Notes under the pieces: generated by a model | Seen by the model: only the letters and a program-made list of their open reading frames with translations | Told to the model about the DNA's origin: nothing | The model's database searches: none | Source of the DNA: Effrenium voratum | Taxonomy: Eukaryota > Sar > Dinophyceae > Suessiales > Symbiodiniaceae | DNA: 64,000 nt | Assembly: GCA_963377175.1 (NCBI GenBank) | Contig: CAUJNA010001418.1 | Span: 17,424 to 81,423 of the forward strand | Direction: 5' to 3' | In this document: one piece after another, positions 1-10,480 of the stretch | Numbering within the stretch: position 1 is the stretch's first letter | Layout of the letters: every line of letters begins with the position of its first letter | Translations under genes and position numbers: made by a program

Positions 1-3000
1 CTCGCTGGGAACGTGACCCACACGACGGGCCAGAACAGAAAGCGGAACAAACCGTCCGCACAGCTCGGCGTGCCCACGAAGGAGGTGCTTGACATCATGA
101 ACAAGGTCAAGCCCAGACATCCACGATCCCTGATCACCGAGCCCACTGCACAAGGGTCCAAGAGAAAGGCCACGGAGGGCGAAGATGAGGGTCTTGGTCA
201 AGCACCAGACCCGAGTCGAAGTTCTCAAGCCAATACTGAGAAGGAAGACAAGAAGCAGCGTGTGATCGACGGGCGGAGAGCGGCACTAGGATTCCTGGAG
301 TCAATGGAGAAGTGCATGGGAGATATGGGGATCTGTAAGAAGTGTGCGAACCTGGCCCACGACGGTGACTGCAAGGACATTGAGGAGGCAGCTGGAAATG
401 AGAAGGCGATGAAGGTGCTCCGTGAGCTACTCAGCAGTGACCCTATTTCATCTGATGAAGACATGGGGGATACGGAGGAGCCGTCCTCATCAACGTCCAA
501 GGAAAGAAAGAAAGGAGGACAAGCAGGGAAAGAAACAATTGAGATGTACAGCTACACTATTAATTTGGTGGAGATGGCTGACACGGCTGAGGGAGGAGAG
601 CTACATTGTGGTGGCGTCGACCTCACATACAACCCGTGCGGGGACAGCAGGACATTCAAGAAGACGCTTGAGATGGGATGCGACACCATCCCGTGCTACA
701 TCCCGAAGTACGGCGACATGATTGATGTGCATATGCCACTGGCATACGCGTCTATTGTTGACCCCAGGTACTTTCCCAGAGGTGCAATCCTTGAGCAAGT
801 GGACGTGATGCAACTTGGCAAGAGTGTCAACTTCTGCATTGCTCCTTTCGACGGTGCTCCACTATGCAGGATTGGTGATGATCGCTCGGAATTTACTACA
901 AGGGACCAAGCAAACCAGCTATCTCACGACCTATGCAGAGTCCTTCGACACAAGATCGGCAATTGCCGAGGAAGTGCTTTCAGGTGCGACGAGGGTGGAT
1001 GGGTCGACATTGATGCTGTCATTGACGACCGAAACAACGACATATTCCCACCTAACACCTCGAGAGCGAAACGAGACATGGGCATCATGGAGGTGATCAA
1101 GTGGCAGGAATCCGGAAGCAAGAAGTCGAGATTCCAGGTTCTGGCAGCAAGGTTTCCGAGCATCATGAACCCGAACGACACGAGGGCAGCCAGGGAGGAA
1201 ATGACCAAGGCTGGCGTGGATCGGGACGACCTCGACAGGATGTTCAACAGATGCGATGGATGGTACAGACCTTGGTGCATCCGAGTCACAACCGGTCACA
1301 GTGATTTTGGATTCATGAGCTCATCCGCACTGGCGAATAGGTATTCCGCAAGAATGGGTGATACACTCGGAGGAGCATTCCATGTGACGTATGTGGAAAA
1401 CCTGCCAAGCATCGTACGCTGTGGGCTAGTCCCCGGCGGAATCGATGGCGGTAACAGGCTAGCACTGCACTTCGGGGCATTTGCTCCGTGGGATGAGATG
1501 AACGTGGCGACGAAGACAACGCTACGGAACGTGAGGAGAGGGGATCCGATTGCGATCATCTATATTCCCAGTGCAACCCTCGCGCGGTCTGGGGCTGGAG
1601 TCGCGGCTAATGGGACTTTCATGGTCTTTGACGTGATCCCGTTCTATGAGGTCAAGTCCATTTGGATTGGCAAAAGCAACGGAGGGAAGCGCCTGGAGTA
1701 CGCTGACATCAAGAGGGCGTACTCGAAGTGTGTGGAGAACGAGATCTGCCCTGGCTTTGTCAACTCTCCCCAAGAGTCGGCTGCGATGTTCCTCCAGAAC
1801 GTCGCAAAGATCAGCGAGAGGATGCCGGAGACTGAGACAGGTGCCGATAATCTGCACTACATCGTTGACATGGTTAATCGTGCTTGCGAACTCTATCGAA
1901 ACAACAAGATGGAAGAGTTCAATACACAGGTCAACGAGGTCCGGGACGAAATCAGCAAAGTCGTCATCCTGAATGACGAGACATGGGAAGGACTGAGGTG
2001 CCGGATATGTCCATCATGTGCGACCGCGATCCCCACCTGCTTCTGCTTATGCCTGGAGTGCGAGGCACACCTGATCTCCATCGGAAGATACTACATTCAC
2101 ATCAAATCCGATGACGAGGAGGACAACCAAAACCCCAACGTCTCTGGAGATGCCAGGCGTGCACAGGAAGAAGCTAACCACGATGCGGCAGCACAGGAGG
2201 ATGAGGACGAAGCGGAGGAAGTTCCGGGAGAAGATGACGACATGGACACGCAAGGATAAACATCCGGCTATGCGTCAGAAGAAGAAGACGGCGGTTGGCA
2301 TTACCGCGACACCGATCTGACGTCACGGGACATTATAAGTTCCCAACGGATGGCGATCTGCCTTGACGAGCCGCGTGAGGCTCAGTACCTGGCAGGATTT
2401 ATCGCACTCCAGCTGTCCAAGATGTGGGGGATGTTTGAAGGTGGTGAGGAGAGAACGATGAATGCCGGACTCGAAGGGAATCCGGGCTGCCCTTATCACA
2501 ATGACTTCAGGAGGTACCCCAACATCACCGAGCATGATCAGGAAGGTATACTCTTGCCATCAACAATAACGAAGATTTCTCAATCGGAGAATGTTCGGAC
2601 AAGAGCCTTCCGATCGGTTGAGGAGCGTGACGAATATATTCGTATGATGGTGAACAAATGCGAGGGACGATACACATTCTACAAGCTGTGGATTGCAGCA
2701 AGAATCCTCGATGTCACCAAGGAAGAAATGAAGCTCCTGGTCAAGGACCGAGTGCACCCGGTGGGTGATATTATTTTCAGATGTTTTGCACTAGCTTTCA
2801 ACTGCAAGTATATATCATTCGAGAGGGATGGCCTAAACCTTGGCAAGCATGGTTACGCGGTCAACGTGAGCGCCATCATCTCGGCCATCGACCCGAACAA
2901 ATGCGACACACCCCTGCTGGATTGGTGCCTTCGTAAAGGGCACTGGTTGCCAGAGGACTACAACAAGAAGTGTGTCCGGGCACGAGAAGCCCAGAAGAAC

Positions 3001-3063
3001 TTGGACGAGGAGTTCCGCCGACGTACCCATAGGCTGTCCATTGGGGACAGGTATGCTTCGTGA
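1..3063 (+). pseudogene. Retrotransposon ORF2, C-terminal part with Tpt1/KptA-like RNA 2'-phosphotransferase domain
   Basis: The frame is open at the left edge and runs to a TGA at 3061-3063, with one internal TAA at 2257-2259. Element B has a sense codon at that site, so this is a nonsense mutation here. The central part (about nt 910-1680) matches the NAD-dependent tRNA 2'-phosphotransferase family (Tpt1/KptA). It has an LRH motif near nt 943, IRVTTGHS near nt 1279 (family I-R-A-x-Q-G-H-S), FHVTYVENLPSIVRCGL near nt 1379 (family YHGT...I...GL) and NRLALHF near nt 1453 (family H-V-H-L). KptA enzymes remove a 2'-phosphate from RNA using NAD+. Upstream is a basic, acidic-patched linker. Downstream is a Cys-rich cluster (CRICPSCA...CFCLCLEC) and then an acidic tail. 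What the domain does for a retroelement is unknown. Confidence 0.75.
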
Positions 3064-3688
3064 AGATGATGATTGCGGTACGATGTGGGCCAGTCCCCAT
3101 CTGTTACCTGCGTCACATCGACACTGTTTCGGTGGAACGACTTATGTCATGATTTATATTCATGTGTCCAAGATGATTGGGTGTGTACATGGTTACATAT
3201 TCCGATGACTATGACGCTCTGGATATTCATGGATGGAACTATTACCTTATAGATGATATCTTTTCATTATTTATGCATTGTCCATGGTATCTGGAATGGC
3301 TATAATTTGCATTGATTACTCACCGATGTTTCTTTGCCGGGGATATGCAGACCGATCACAAGCGGGCGCGCATGGTGGACATTTGTGGCCAACCCATTTA
3401 TGGATGACAGCTGCGCGATGCGCAAATGCGGCAGCTGGAATGTTCACTGGCGGTCAAATGACGCGACGATTGTGTATTATATACACCTGCATATGGATGT
3501 GTGCTTCGATTGGAGGATGAATGTTTCACTTTTCGTACAATCGAACCCGGCATGTTTCACAACGAATGAACGGTGTAGTGATAGCAAGTAAAAGAATGCA
3601 CGACACGATTTCGTAGTTGAAGCCGTGGCCAGTGTAACGTTTTGTGGTGTTTGGACCGCATGATGAACAATGCGACCCAAATGGGGGA
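3064..3688 (+). other. 3' untranslated region of element N with polypurine tract
   Basis: About 625 bp between the ORF2 stop and the LTR, with no supported ORF. It is conserved with 21874-22497 (reverse complement) in element B. The last bases before the LTR (AATGGGGGA, ending at 3688) form a purine run directly before TGTTAAAACC, the expected arrangement of a polypurine tract priming plus-strand synthesis. Confidence 0.7.
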
Positions 3689-4034
3689 TGTTAAAACCCT
3701 CTAGGCCCCGTGCCGAAATTGGGTAGCTGTTCTGAGGTCATTGTTGGTGTTGCTTCCCAAGTTCCATTGATCGCCATTTGGCTCAAGACACATTTGAGGT
3801 TCAAGATCTGATGTGTGACTGCAGACCTCCGTGATCGGCATTAAGAGCAAAACAACTGCTTGCGCCGCATTGTCAGGACTACTGTTGTAACCATCATTCC
3901 TTCTCCCTTACAACGTTTACACGGGTTCGGCTATAACGGCATCGTCCGTATACACCTTTCTACGTGGTTGGTATTAAAGCTTGAGGTTCGGTGCCACAGC
4001 GTCCCAGCGGGCGTCCCCTTTGCGCTCTTTGACA
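3689..4034 (+). repeat. 3' LTR of element N
   Basis: A 346-bp LTR beginning TGTTAAAACCCTCTAGG and ending TTTGACA, so it has TG...CA ends. It is homologous to the LTRs at 10127-10480, 21518-21873 and 39155-39526, which lie on the other strand. It abuts foreign pol sequence at 4035. Confidence 0.85.
3773..3787 (+). other. Spliced-leader-like sequence in the LTR
   Basis: GCCATTTGGCTCAAG differs by one missing T from the 3' part of the conserved dinoflagellate spliced leader (…GCCATTTTGGCTCAAG, quoted from general knowledge). The other LTRs carry variants at the same place, so it is a fixed part of the LTR. Confidence 0.55.
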
Positions 4035-7000
4035 TTTGATATGTTCTTCCGCAATCCCCAATTGTACTGCCATTCTACTCCACCCCAGCGGTTCCGAAGC
4101 ATCGCTCGAATTCTCTTACCACCGGGCATCTGCAATGTCCGTGCCTCTGCCGGCGCGGAAATCTCAGACTCCTTACCCTTGGGATCTTCTTCTTTCCTTT
4201 TGCCACCGCCCTTCACCTCGGCCTTCTCTTCCTTGGTGTAATATTTACTCATCATCTTCCATTCTTCAGGAGTGAACTCTGGAGGTCTCGATGTCTTCAT
4301 TAGCCTGATTCCGTCCTTCCCGACAGGATACGGTCTCCCGGCCTTGTCGATCTTAACCTCCTTGCCATCGTCGTTGACGTACGTGATACCATCCCCGGGT
4401 AGCCCAATTGACACGTGTGGAAGGTCGGACTTCGCAACCTTTTCATCGCCCTTAGGGTGTCCATCTCCTTTCCCTTTTGAGGAGCTCGGTCTAGCATCTT
4501 CTTCTCCTGCATGATCCCCCCGATCTCCGGCGATTACCTCCGGGCCATCGTCGAGCAGTAGACCAGCGATCTGATCGTCTTCATCGTCAAGCAGTCGCTT
4601 CTCGTCACTCTGCAGCAATTCAGGCTCGTAGTCCTCATCCTCGATCAGGCGGTCACGTGCATCCAGACCGATTGCATCGATAGACATCTCTATTCCTTCC
4701 AAAGTCTCGTTGGCAACCTTGTACTTCTGTTGTTTTGGGAATGTCAGAGGAGATTTCAGGATCATCCTCTCCGTCTGATGTGGCATTCTCAACCGAGGTG
4801 GAACCTTTGCCTTCTTGATGTTCAGCTCTGCACCCGCAAATGCAGTAAGTGCCCAAGCACGATACTTGTTTGCCCAATGCATACCGGTGCTCAACACATA
4901 TCCAGCAAATATACCAGTTTCCCCTCTCGGCGCGAACTTCTCCCTCTTTCCCCCTCGTGCTTCGCTCGGCTTGAAGTCCACTAGCGCACCAAAAGGTATC
5001 TTCTCGCCCTTGAACTCCTCGCCATGCAGCCTCATCCATGCACTCGATCCGTTCACCTCATCGATGTTCATGAGATGGCACAGAGTGGTGATGGCCTGCA
5101 CCCAATAACACGTGGGTAGACCGGCATGTACTAGACAAGCCGAAGTCTGGTCAATGATGAATTGATTTGTTCTTTCAGCAAGGGAATTGTTCTGCGGCCG
5201 TCCAGGCAGCGTTAGGTCGTGGTTCAGCTTCAGCTCCACGCACGCATTGATCAGTTCCGGGCCGTCATCTGAATATACCTGCTTGATTTTCCTCCTCCCG
5301 CAGAAGTGCTTGATAGCCCTGACGACTGAGTCAGTGTCTCTTCTCGCGGTGGGATAAGCCATGATAATTCCGGTATATATGTCCCGGATGATGAGCGCGT
5401 ACCTGCCTTCCATTTCATGATCTCCTGATGCCGTCACAAAGTCGAACGTCACCAGGTCACCGAACGTCTTCACTTCTCTTTTGAATGCTCCCGTTCGTGA
5501 TCTGAAGTGTCTCATCTTTGCCTTGACGCATGATTCGCAGAAGGGATTTCGGTATCTGTGTGTAAGCAAATGAGCTATGGAGTTGGCGTCCTTCTTGAGG
5601 ACTCCCACTTTCCTCTTTATTGATGATCCTTCGTACACGTCTACTTCGATTCCGGCATCTGGATCATCTTCATCAACCTCTTCCTCGTGAGCTTCGGCAT
5701 CACCATGTCGATGCGGGACTGACCCAACATCTACAGGTATATCCTCAGCCACGGGAGGCGGACGTACCGGACCGGCTCCTCCGGGTGGCCCGAAGTCGAA
5801 TGCCCCGTCGTGGTGTTCGCCCTCGGCCTCTGCGGACTCACCGACAGCGGCGGATGTGACGTCGTTCTCATCGTCACCTCCCTGATCTGCCTCGTCGTTC
5901 GTTACCATCGCCAATACTTCCGAAAAGTGCTCCTTGAGGTCGTCTATCGTAGGGCGATGCCTGTTACTCCGAAGTTTACCATCACTCACTAGGTACGGGA
6001 TGTCGTCCTTGACCTGCAAGTGCACGAATCCCTTCTTTGGCGTAACCATGAAAGGTAGTTTACCAGGCATCCAGTGAAATGCATAACCCATCTTCATGCA
6101 TCTCCTCCCCACTGACAATACCGTGGGTGTCTCATCCAATACATGCGGCTCGACAGTCTCGTCCAACTCGTCCACGACTTTCTTGGCCACATCAGATGTG
6201 GAAGTGGAACCATTCGCGGTCTGGAACACGATCTCGTCGTCATCTTTCACGATGTCGACACCCAGGCTCTTCGCCTTGGCTCTTCCAATGAGATCATGAC
6301 CACATCCGGTGTCCATCAACCATTTCCCCCGTTTGCTGATGCACGTTGACATGGCGAAAACGTTCTTCGGCATACCATGCTGCTTCTTCCAGTCGACAGC
6401 CGATTCCTTGATCTCGTCCTTGTTCCGATCATACTCGAACATTATGCTGCTCTCCTTGGTCACCGGGAAGTAGTGCTTCTTATATACATCATTCACCACT
6501 TCTCTCAGTATCTTCGCACGTATCAATGATCGTTGGACTTGGTAGGCTGATAATTCACGATGATCACTGCTTTTGAACTTCTTCTCGTCGACGTACACGT
6601 ACTGATAAGGCTCATTCTCATTGTCCTCATAACCGTACCATTCCCCTTTTCGTTCCCATTGCTTTCTCTCGCCTTCGAGGTAGGTGATCTCCCCATTCTC
6701 GTCGACGTCGAGCACTTCCTTGAACCACACCATTTTCTCGGGGATCTCGGACTCGCCAGACCATCTCGATGATTCGCTCATCGCGTCGTCATCGTGCTCG
6801 TGGTAGACAGTCTCGGCTTCGTCCGGTTCGACCTGATCAACGTCTTTCTTGAAGCTTACCTTCCCTGCAGGAGCCGATTGCTTCAGGACTATCGCGGGCA
6901 TTGCGATGGCCCTCCTCGCAATGGCTGGCGCTGCGGCTTTGGTGGCAGCCTTCGACTTGGCTTGCGCCTTGTCATTTGACGTTGCTGGAGCTGAATTGTT

Positions 7001-7471
7001 CTTGATGAGCTCATGCCTGTACTTACAAGCGCTTCCCCTATCGCACTTCCCCTTCTGAAACGCGAAGCATGCTCCATCATCCCTCTTTGGTGACGATGAT
7101 CTGGACTTGGATATGCCCTTTCCTTTCCCCTTGGACATGCTCTCCAACTTATGCTCCGTCTTCTTGCTGTGGGAAAAAGCGCATTCATTCCCTTTCACGC
7201 ACCCCTTCGCCGATTTGAAGTGGTACCAGCAGGGGTTATCCTTGCTTCCGCCCGGACTCTTGCCTCTGTCGCTGGCACCGTCGGACTTGCCGTTCTTGCC
7301 AGCGTGGCCCGTTGCCTTGGCTTTTGGGAGCACAGGAGCGGCATCAGGTCCACCGGGTTTCCCCTTTCTGCCCTTGCCACCCTGGTTCTCCTGTTTGCCA
7401 GTTGCTGGAGCCGCATCCTTCCCGCCTGACTTCATCATCGACTTGACCGATTTCTCCTTCATGTCGAGCAT
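4035..7471 (-). pseudogene. Copia-type pol fragment: CCCH zinc knuckles, aspartic protease, integrase (truncated before RT)
   Basis: Read from 7471 downwards. First come two CCCH-type zinc fingers (CWYHFKSAKGC... and CFAFQKGKCDRG...), unlike the usual CCHC knuckle of copia Gag. Then an aspartic protease (LMDTGCGHDLI), a GAG-pre-integrase H/C region (HRYRNPFCESC) and a DDE integrase core with VTFDF, YSDDGPE and NNSLAERTN carrying the D, D and E. The frame is open to 3974, but the last 20 or so codons are antisense LTR, so real pol sequence stops at 4035. The RT is absent because element N interrupts the gene. In the matching copy (element B) the frame continues into RT. Confidence 0.85.
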
Positions 7472-10028
7472 CAGGTCTTCCCGCTGCCTTGATCTGATAG
7501 TCGATCAACGCCAATAAGAATTCATACGTCTTCTGAGGATGCTTGTCCGGTAGTCTATGGTAGGCATTGAGGCCGAACTCCATCTTCTTGCTCCCTTTGA
7601 TCTTCCTGTAAAGGATGTCTCTGAGAGCCAGCTTACTGGGTCTGTCCTCGCTCCTCATATTCAGCAGCAAATCATACCATTTGTTCCTGAACATGACCAA
7701 GTTCTTGTCGCCAGGAAAGTCAAGGTTGAATAGATGCTCGATGTGGTAGACAAGATCCGTTCTATCGGAAGTTCTGAATGATTGCATAACTAATGCCACC
7801 AACTCTCGTCCCTTCACGATCACCCCTTGTTGAAGTCGTAGTTCAGAGTGTCGTGTAGCATCGAGGTATACGTCCTTGGCTTCGTCAGGTGCTTGTTTCA
7901 GCATGTTCTGCATGCCCATGGCCATCTTAATATCTATCGTAGCAAATCTGTCGCCACCTGAATCGCTAAGCAAGTCCAGGTCTGGGTTCAACCCAAGAGC
8001 CTGCTCCAGCCATTTCGTCCATGCGTCGGTATCTGGATCTGCACATGCGCTCAGAACATTCATCAGCAGTTGCATCTTCCAGGTATCAAGTTGATGGATC
8101 TTTGGCCAGGCCGGAATAGATACTCTCTCGGCCTCTTTCCTCAAGATTCTCGGTCGATCATTCTTGATCTCTCGGTTATCTCTCGATCTCCTTCGTCTCC
8201 TCCGTGTCCGATCGTCTTCTTCCTCTTCTTCTTCCTCGTCTTCTTCATCTCCTTCGTCGTCGTCATCCTCATCCTCATCATCGGGTGGATCATCCGGAAG
8301 TCCTCCTCCGCCACCAGCGAGGCTCAACTGACGTCGACCCGCTCCCTGCCCATTCCCATTGGGCGGGAATCCACCGTAATCCAATGGGGGCGTAGTACCG
8401 TTGTTTCACCCCCCATCACCACCACCAGTCGTAGTAGTGGATTGTGGGACATGCCCAACAACCCCTTGCATCTGGGATGGGTGTACATCGATCATTGGAT
8501 CACCGAAAGACGGAAAGAGGATCGAACCTGGCATCAGCGACGAATTAGGGATTTGATTTGAAGACGATGACGGGACTGACCCAGCCACCTTCTTGTCTAT
8601 CCTATTCGAATTAGCCTGGGTTCCTCCCTCAACGCGTTTCACTACTGCTCGTTCACGATGTCCATCTTTGCTGCTGGAGGCTTCCTGTATCTCCAGCTTC
8701 TTGTGTGCACGTAGTTCCTCGTTGTCAGCATCGAGTTGGCGTACAAAACTCTCTTCTTGCTTGAGCGTCGCCTCTCTTACCTTCAGTTGTCTCTGAAGCT
8801 CATGCATCTCCTCGAGGTACTCATCGTACATTCCCTTAGCTGTCAATCTCCAGTACTCAGCCTCCTTCGACTTCTCGTCCAGCGTGCACCGTTCCTCTTG
8901 TTTCTCTTCTTTGACCTGGGCTAACTCCAAGATCGCATCCTGACGATGACCACCTTCGACAGCAATCATCTGGTCCTTCATCGACACGTCGGACTCATAC
9001 TGTTTGACGATCTCTTCTTTTTCGCGAAGCAAGCAATCTGCTCTCTTCGATTCCTGTTCCGCAAATACTGTACCGTCATTCAGCCTCGCCATCAGCTGTT
9101 CCCTGGAGTCCTCCAAAGAGTACGTCTCGGGGCGCTTGACGAGTGCATGCTCCAACTGTGATTTCAGACTTTGGACCATCTCCTCCTCGTTGAACTTCTC
9201 GATAGATGTAGAAGAATCTATGCCTCTGATCTGTTGCTGATAAGCTGATATCTGTTGTGAAGCCTCACGGTGTATCTGATTTGCACGTATAGCTGATTCC
9301 TGCGCGGCCGACTTCTCGCTTGCCATGTAGGATTTCATCAATGCAATTTCCCGCTTCTGCTCCATGATAGTTCCTTCAGCTTGCCTCATCTGTTGCATTA
9401 TAATATTCGACTCCATGTCTTTCTTCTCCCCGTACTGAAAGGCGTTCATTTCCACCTTGCGCATCTGTTGGGCTTCTTCCTCAAACTTGCGCCATGCCTC
9501 AGCCATGTGGTGTTGGTGGTGACTCACTAGATGTCCCGACTGCTTGCTGGCAATCTCGCATCGTCTTTCCAGCTCCTGGATCCGGATGGTGCTTCCATAG
9601 TCCTCTTGGTTAAGATTCGCCATTGCTGCCGACATTTCATCAAGTGTCTTTTGATATTCCCCGATCTCCAACTCCATCTTATTCTTCTCTTTGATCACGG
9701 CGCGAAAATCTGCACTGGTGGGTGATTTTGACCTCCCACCCTTCGACGTCGATCTCACGCCCTTCTGCGATGTCCGTGGTGTCGCAGGCGATGATGATGA
9801 TCTTCTCGGTGGGGATTCTCTTTTCTTCGACTCCTGATGAACATCGATCTGCTTCCATGATCTTGTGGGAGTAGATATGTCGCTGAATAGCGCGGAACCT
9901 CCGCTCCCATGTTCGTCCTGTGAATCTGCAACCATATCCATCACCGCAGGAAGAGCCATCAATCCATTGGATCCCTCTGAGCTGCTGTTCCCAAAAGTTG
10001 CAGTACTTGGGCTCGCCGAAGACGCCAT
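7472..10028 (-). pseudogene. gag of element A (coiled-coil N-terminus plus capsid-like domain), broken
   Basis: ATG at 10028, conserved with element B (39056). Residues of roughly 100-450 are Glu/Lys/Gln-rich and predicted coiled coil. A Gly/Pro linker and a long acidic run of Asp/Glu followed by Arg come next, then a helical capsid-like region (WTKWLEQALGLNPDLDLL and onward) typical in position of copia Gag. The gene is broken twice relative to element B: TGA at 8406-8408 where B has GGA, and a two-base deletion near 7485 that throws the frame before the pol part. Confidence 0.75.
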
Positions 10029-10126
10029 TGTACTGTGTAGGTTATCGTTCCTTTATTGTCCCTGTACCCGCAATAAACCAGCTGTCTCCCAGTCCAGTGT
10101 AGAGCTTGTAGTTACGGCTGATAACC
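10029..10126 (-). other. Leader between 5' LTR and gag, with putative primer-binding site
   Basis: A leader of only 98 bp, conserved in element B at 39057-39154. Immediately inside the LTR the - strand reads GGTTATCAGCC. This is not the common TGG-type primer site complementary to a tRNA 3' CCA end. It resembles in style the internal, half-tRNA priming of copia, but the primer tRNA is not identified. Confidence 0.4.
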
Positions 10127-10480
10127 TGTCAAGAGACGGCAAGGTGACGTCCCGTGGGACGCTATGCACCGAACCCTCAAGCTGGAATACCAACCACGTA
10201 GAAAGGTGTATACGGACGATGCCGTTATAGCCGAACCCGTGTAAACGTTGTAAGGGAGAAGGAATGATAGTTACAACAGTAGTCCTGACAAATGCAGCGC
10301 AAGCGAAGTGTTTTCGCTCTCAATGCCGATCACGTAAGTATGCAGTCACACATCAGATCTTGAACCTCAATTGTGGTCTTGAGAGCCAAAAATGGCTATC
10401 AAATGGAAACTTGGGAAGCAAACACCAACAAGGACCTCAAACTGCTACCCAATTTCGCACGGGCCTAGAGGTTTTTAACA
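10127..10480 (-). repeat. 5' LTR of element A
   Basis: About 354 bp, homologous to the LTR at 3689-4034 in reverse complement. On the + strand it runs from TGTCAAGAGACGG to GTTTTTAACA, and satellite sequence starts at once after it. Compared with the 3689 copy it has several small indels in the last 100 bp. Confidence 0.85.
10378..10398 (-). other. Spliced-leader-like sequence in the LTR of element A
   Basis: On the + strand the LTR reads CTTGAGAGCCAAAAATGGCTA. After removing two single-base insertions this is the complement of the 18 nt at the 3' end of the dinoflagellate spliced leader (TAGCCATTTTGGCTCAAG). It is the closest match of the LTR copies in this window. Confidence 0.55.

Larger units (their letters stand above)
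1..4034 (+). mobile_element. 3' part of a copia-like LTR retrotransposon (element N), nested in element A
   Basis: This + strand segment holds the C-terminal part of ORF2, a 3' untranslated region with polypurine tract, and an LTR. It is closely similar to the reverse complement of 21518 to about 25,500 in element B. Its LTR ends with ...GACA at 4034, and the next base begins pol sequence of element A on the opposite strand (4035 matches 33061 in element B). A clean LTR end abutting the middle of another copy's pol is what a nested insertion looks like. The 5' part of the element lies left of the window. Confidence 0.85.
4035..10480 (-). mobile_element. Copia-like LTR retrotransposon (element A), 5' half, interrupted by element N
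   Basis: Reading on the - strand: 5' LTR (10480-10127), short leader, gag, protease and integrase, ending abruptly at 4035 where element N begins. The missing RT, RNase H, ORF2 and 3' LTR should lie left of the window if the nested-insertion reading is right. The outer LTR edge lies directly against the satellite, so element A was inserted into the array. Confidence 0.85.

Noticed and set aside
3974..4034. C-terminal end of element A pol as a real fusion
   Set aside because: These codons are antisense LTR of element N, read through by chance.
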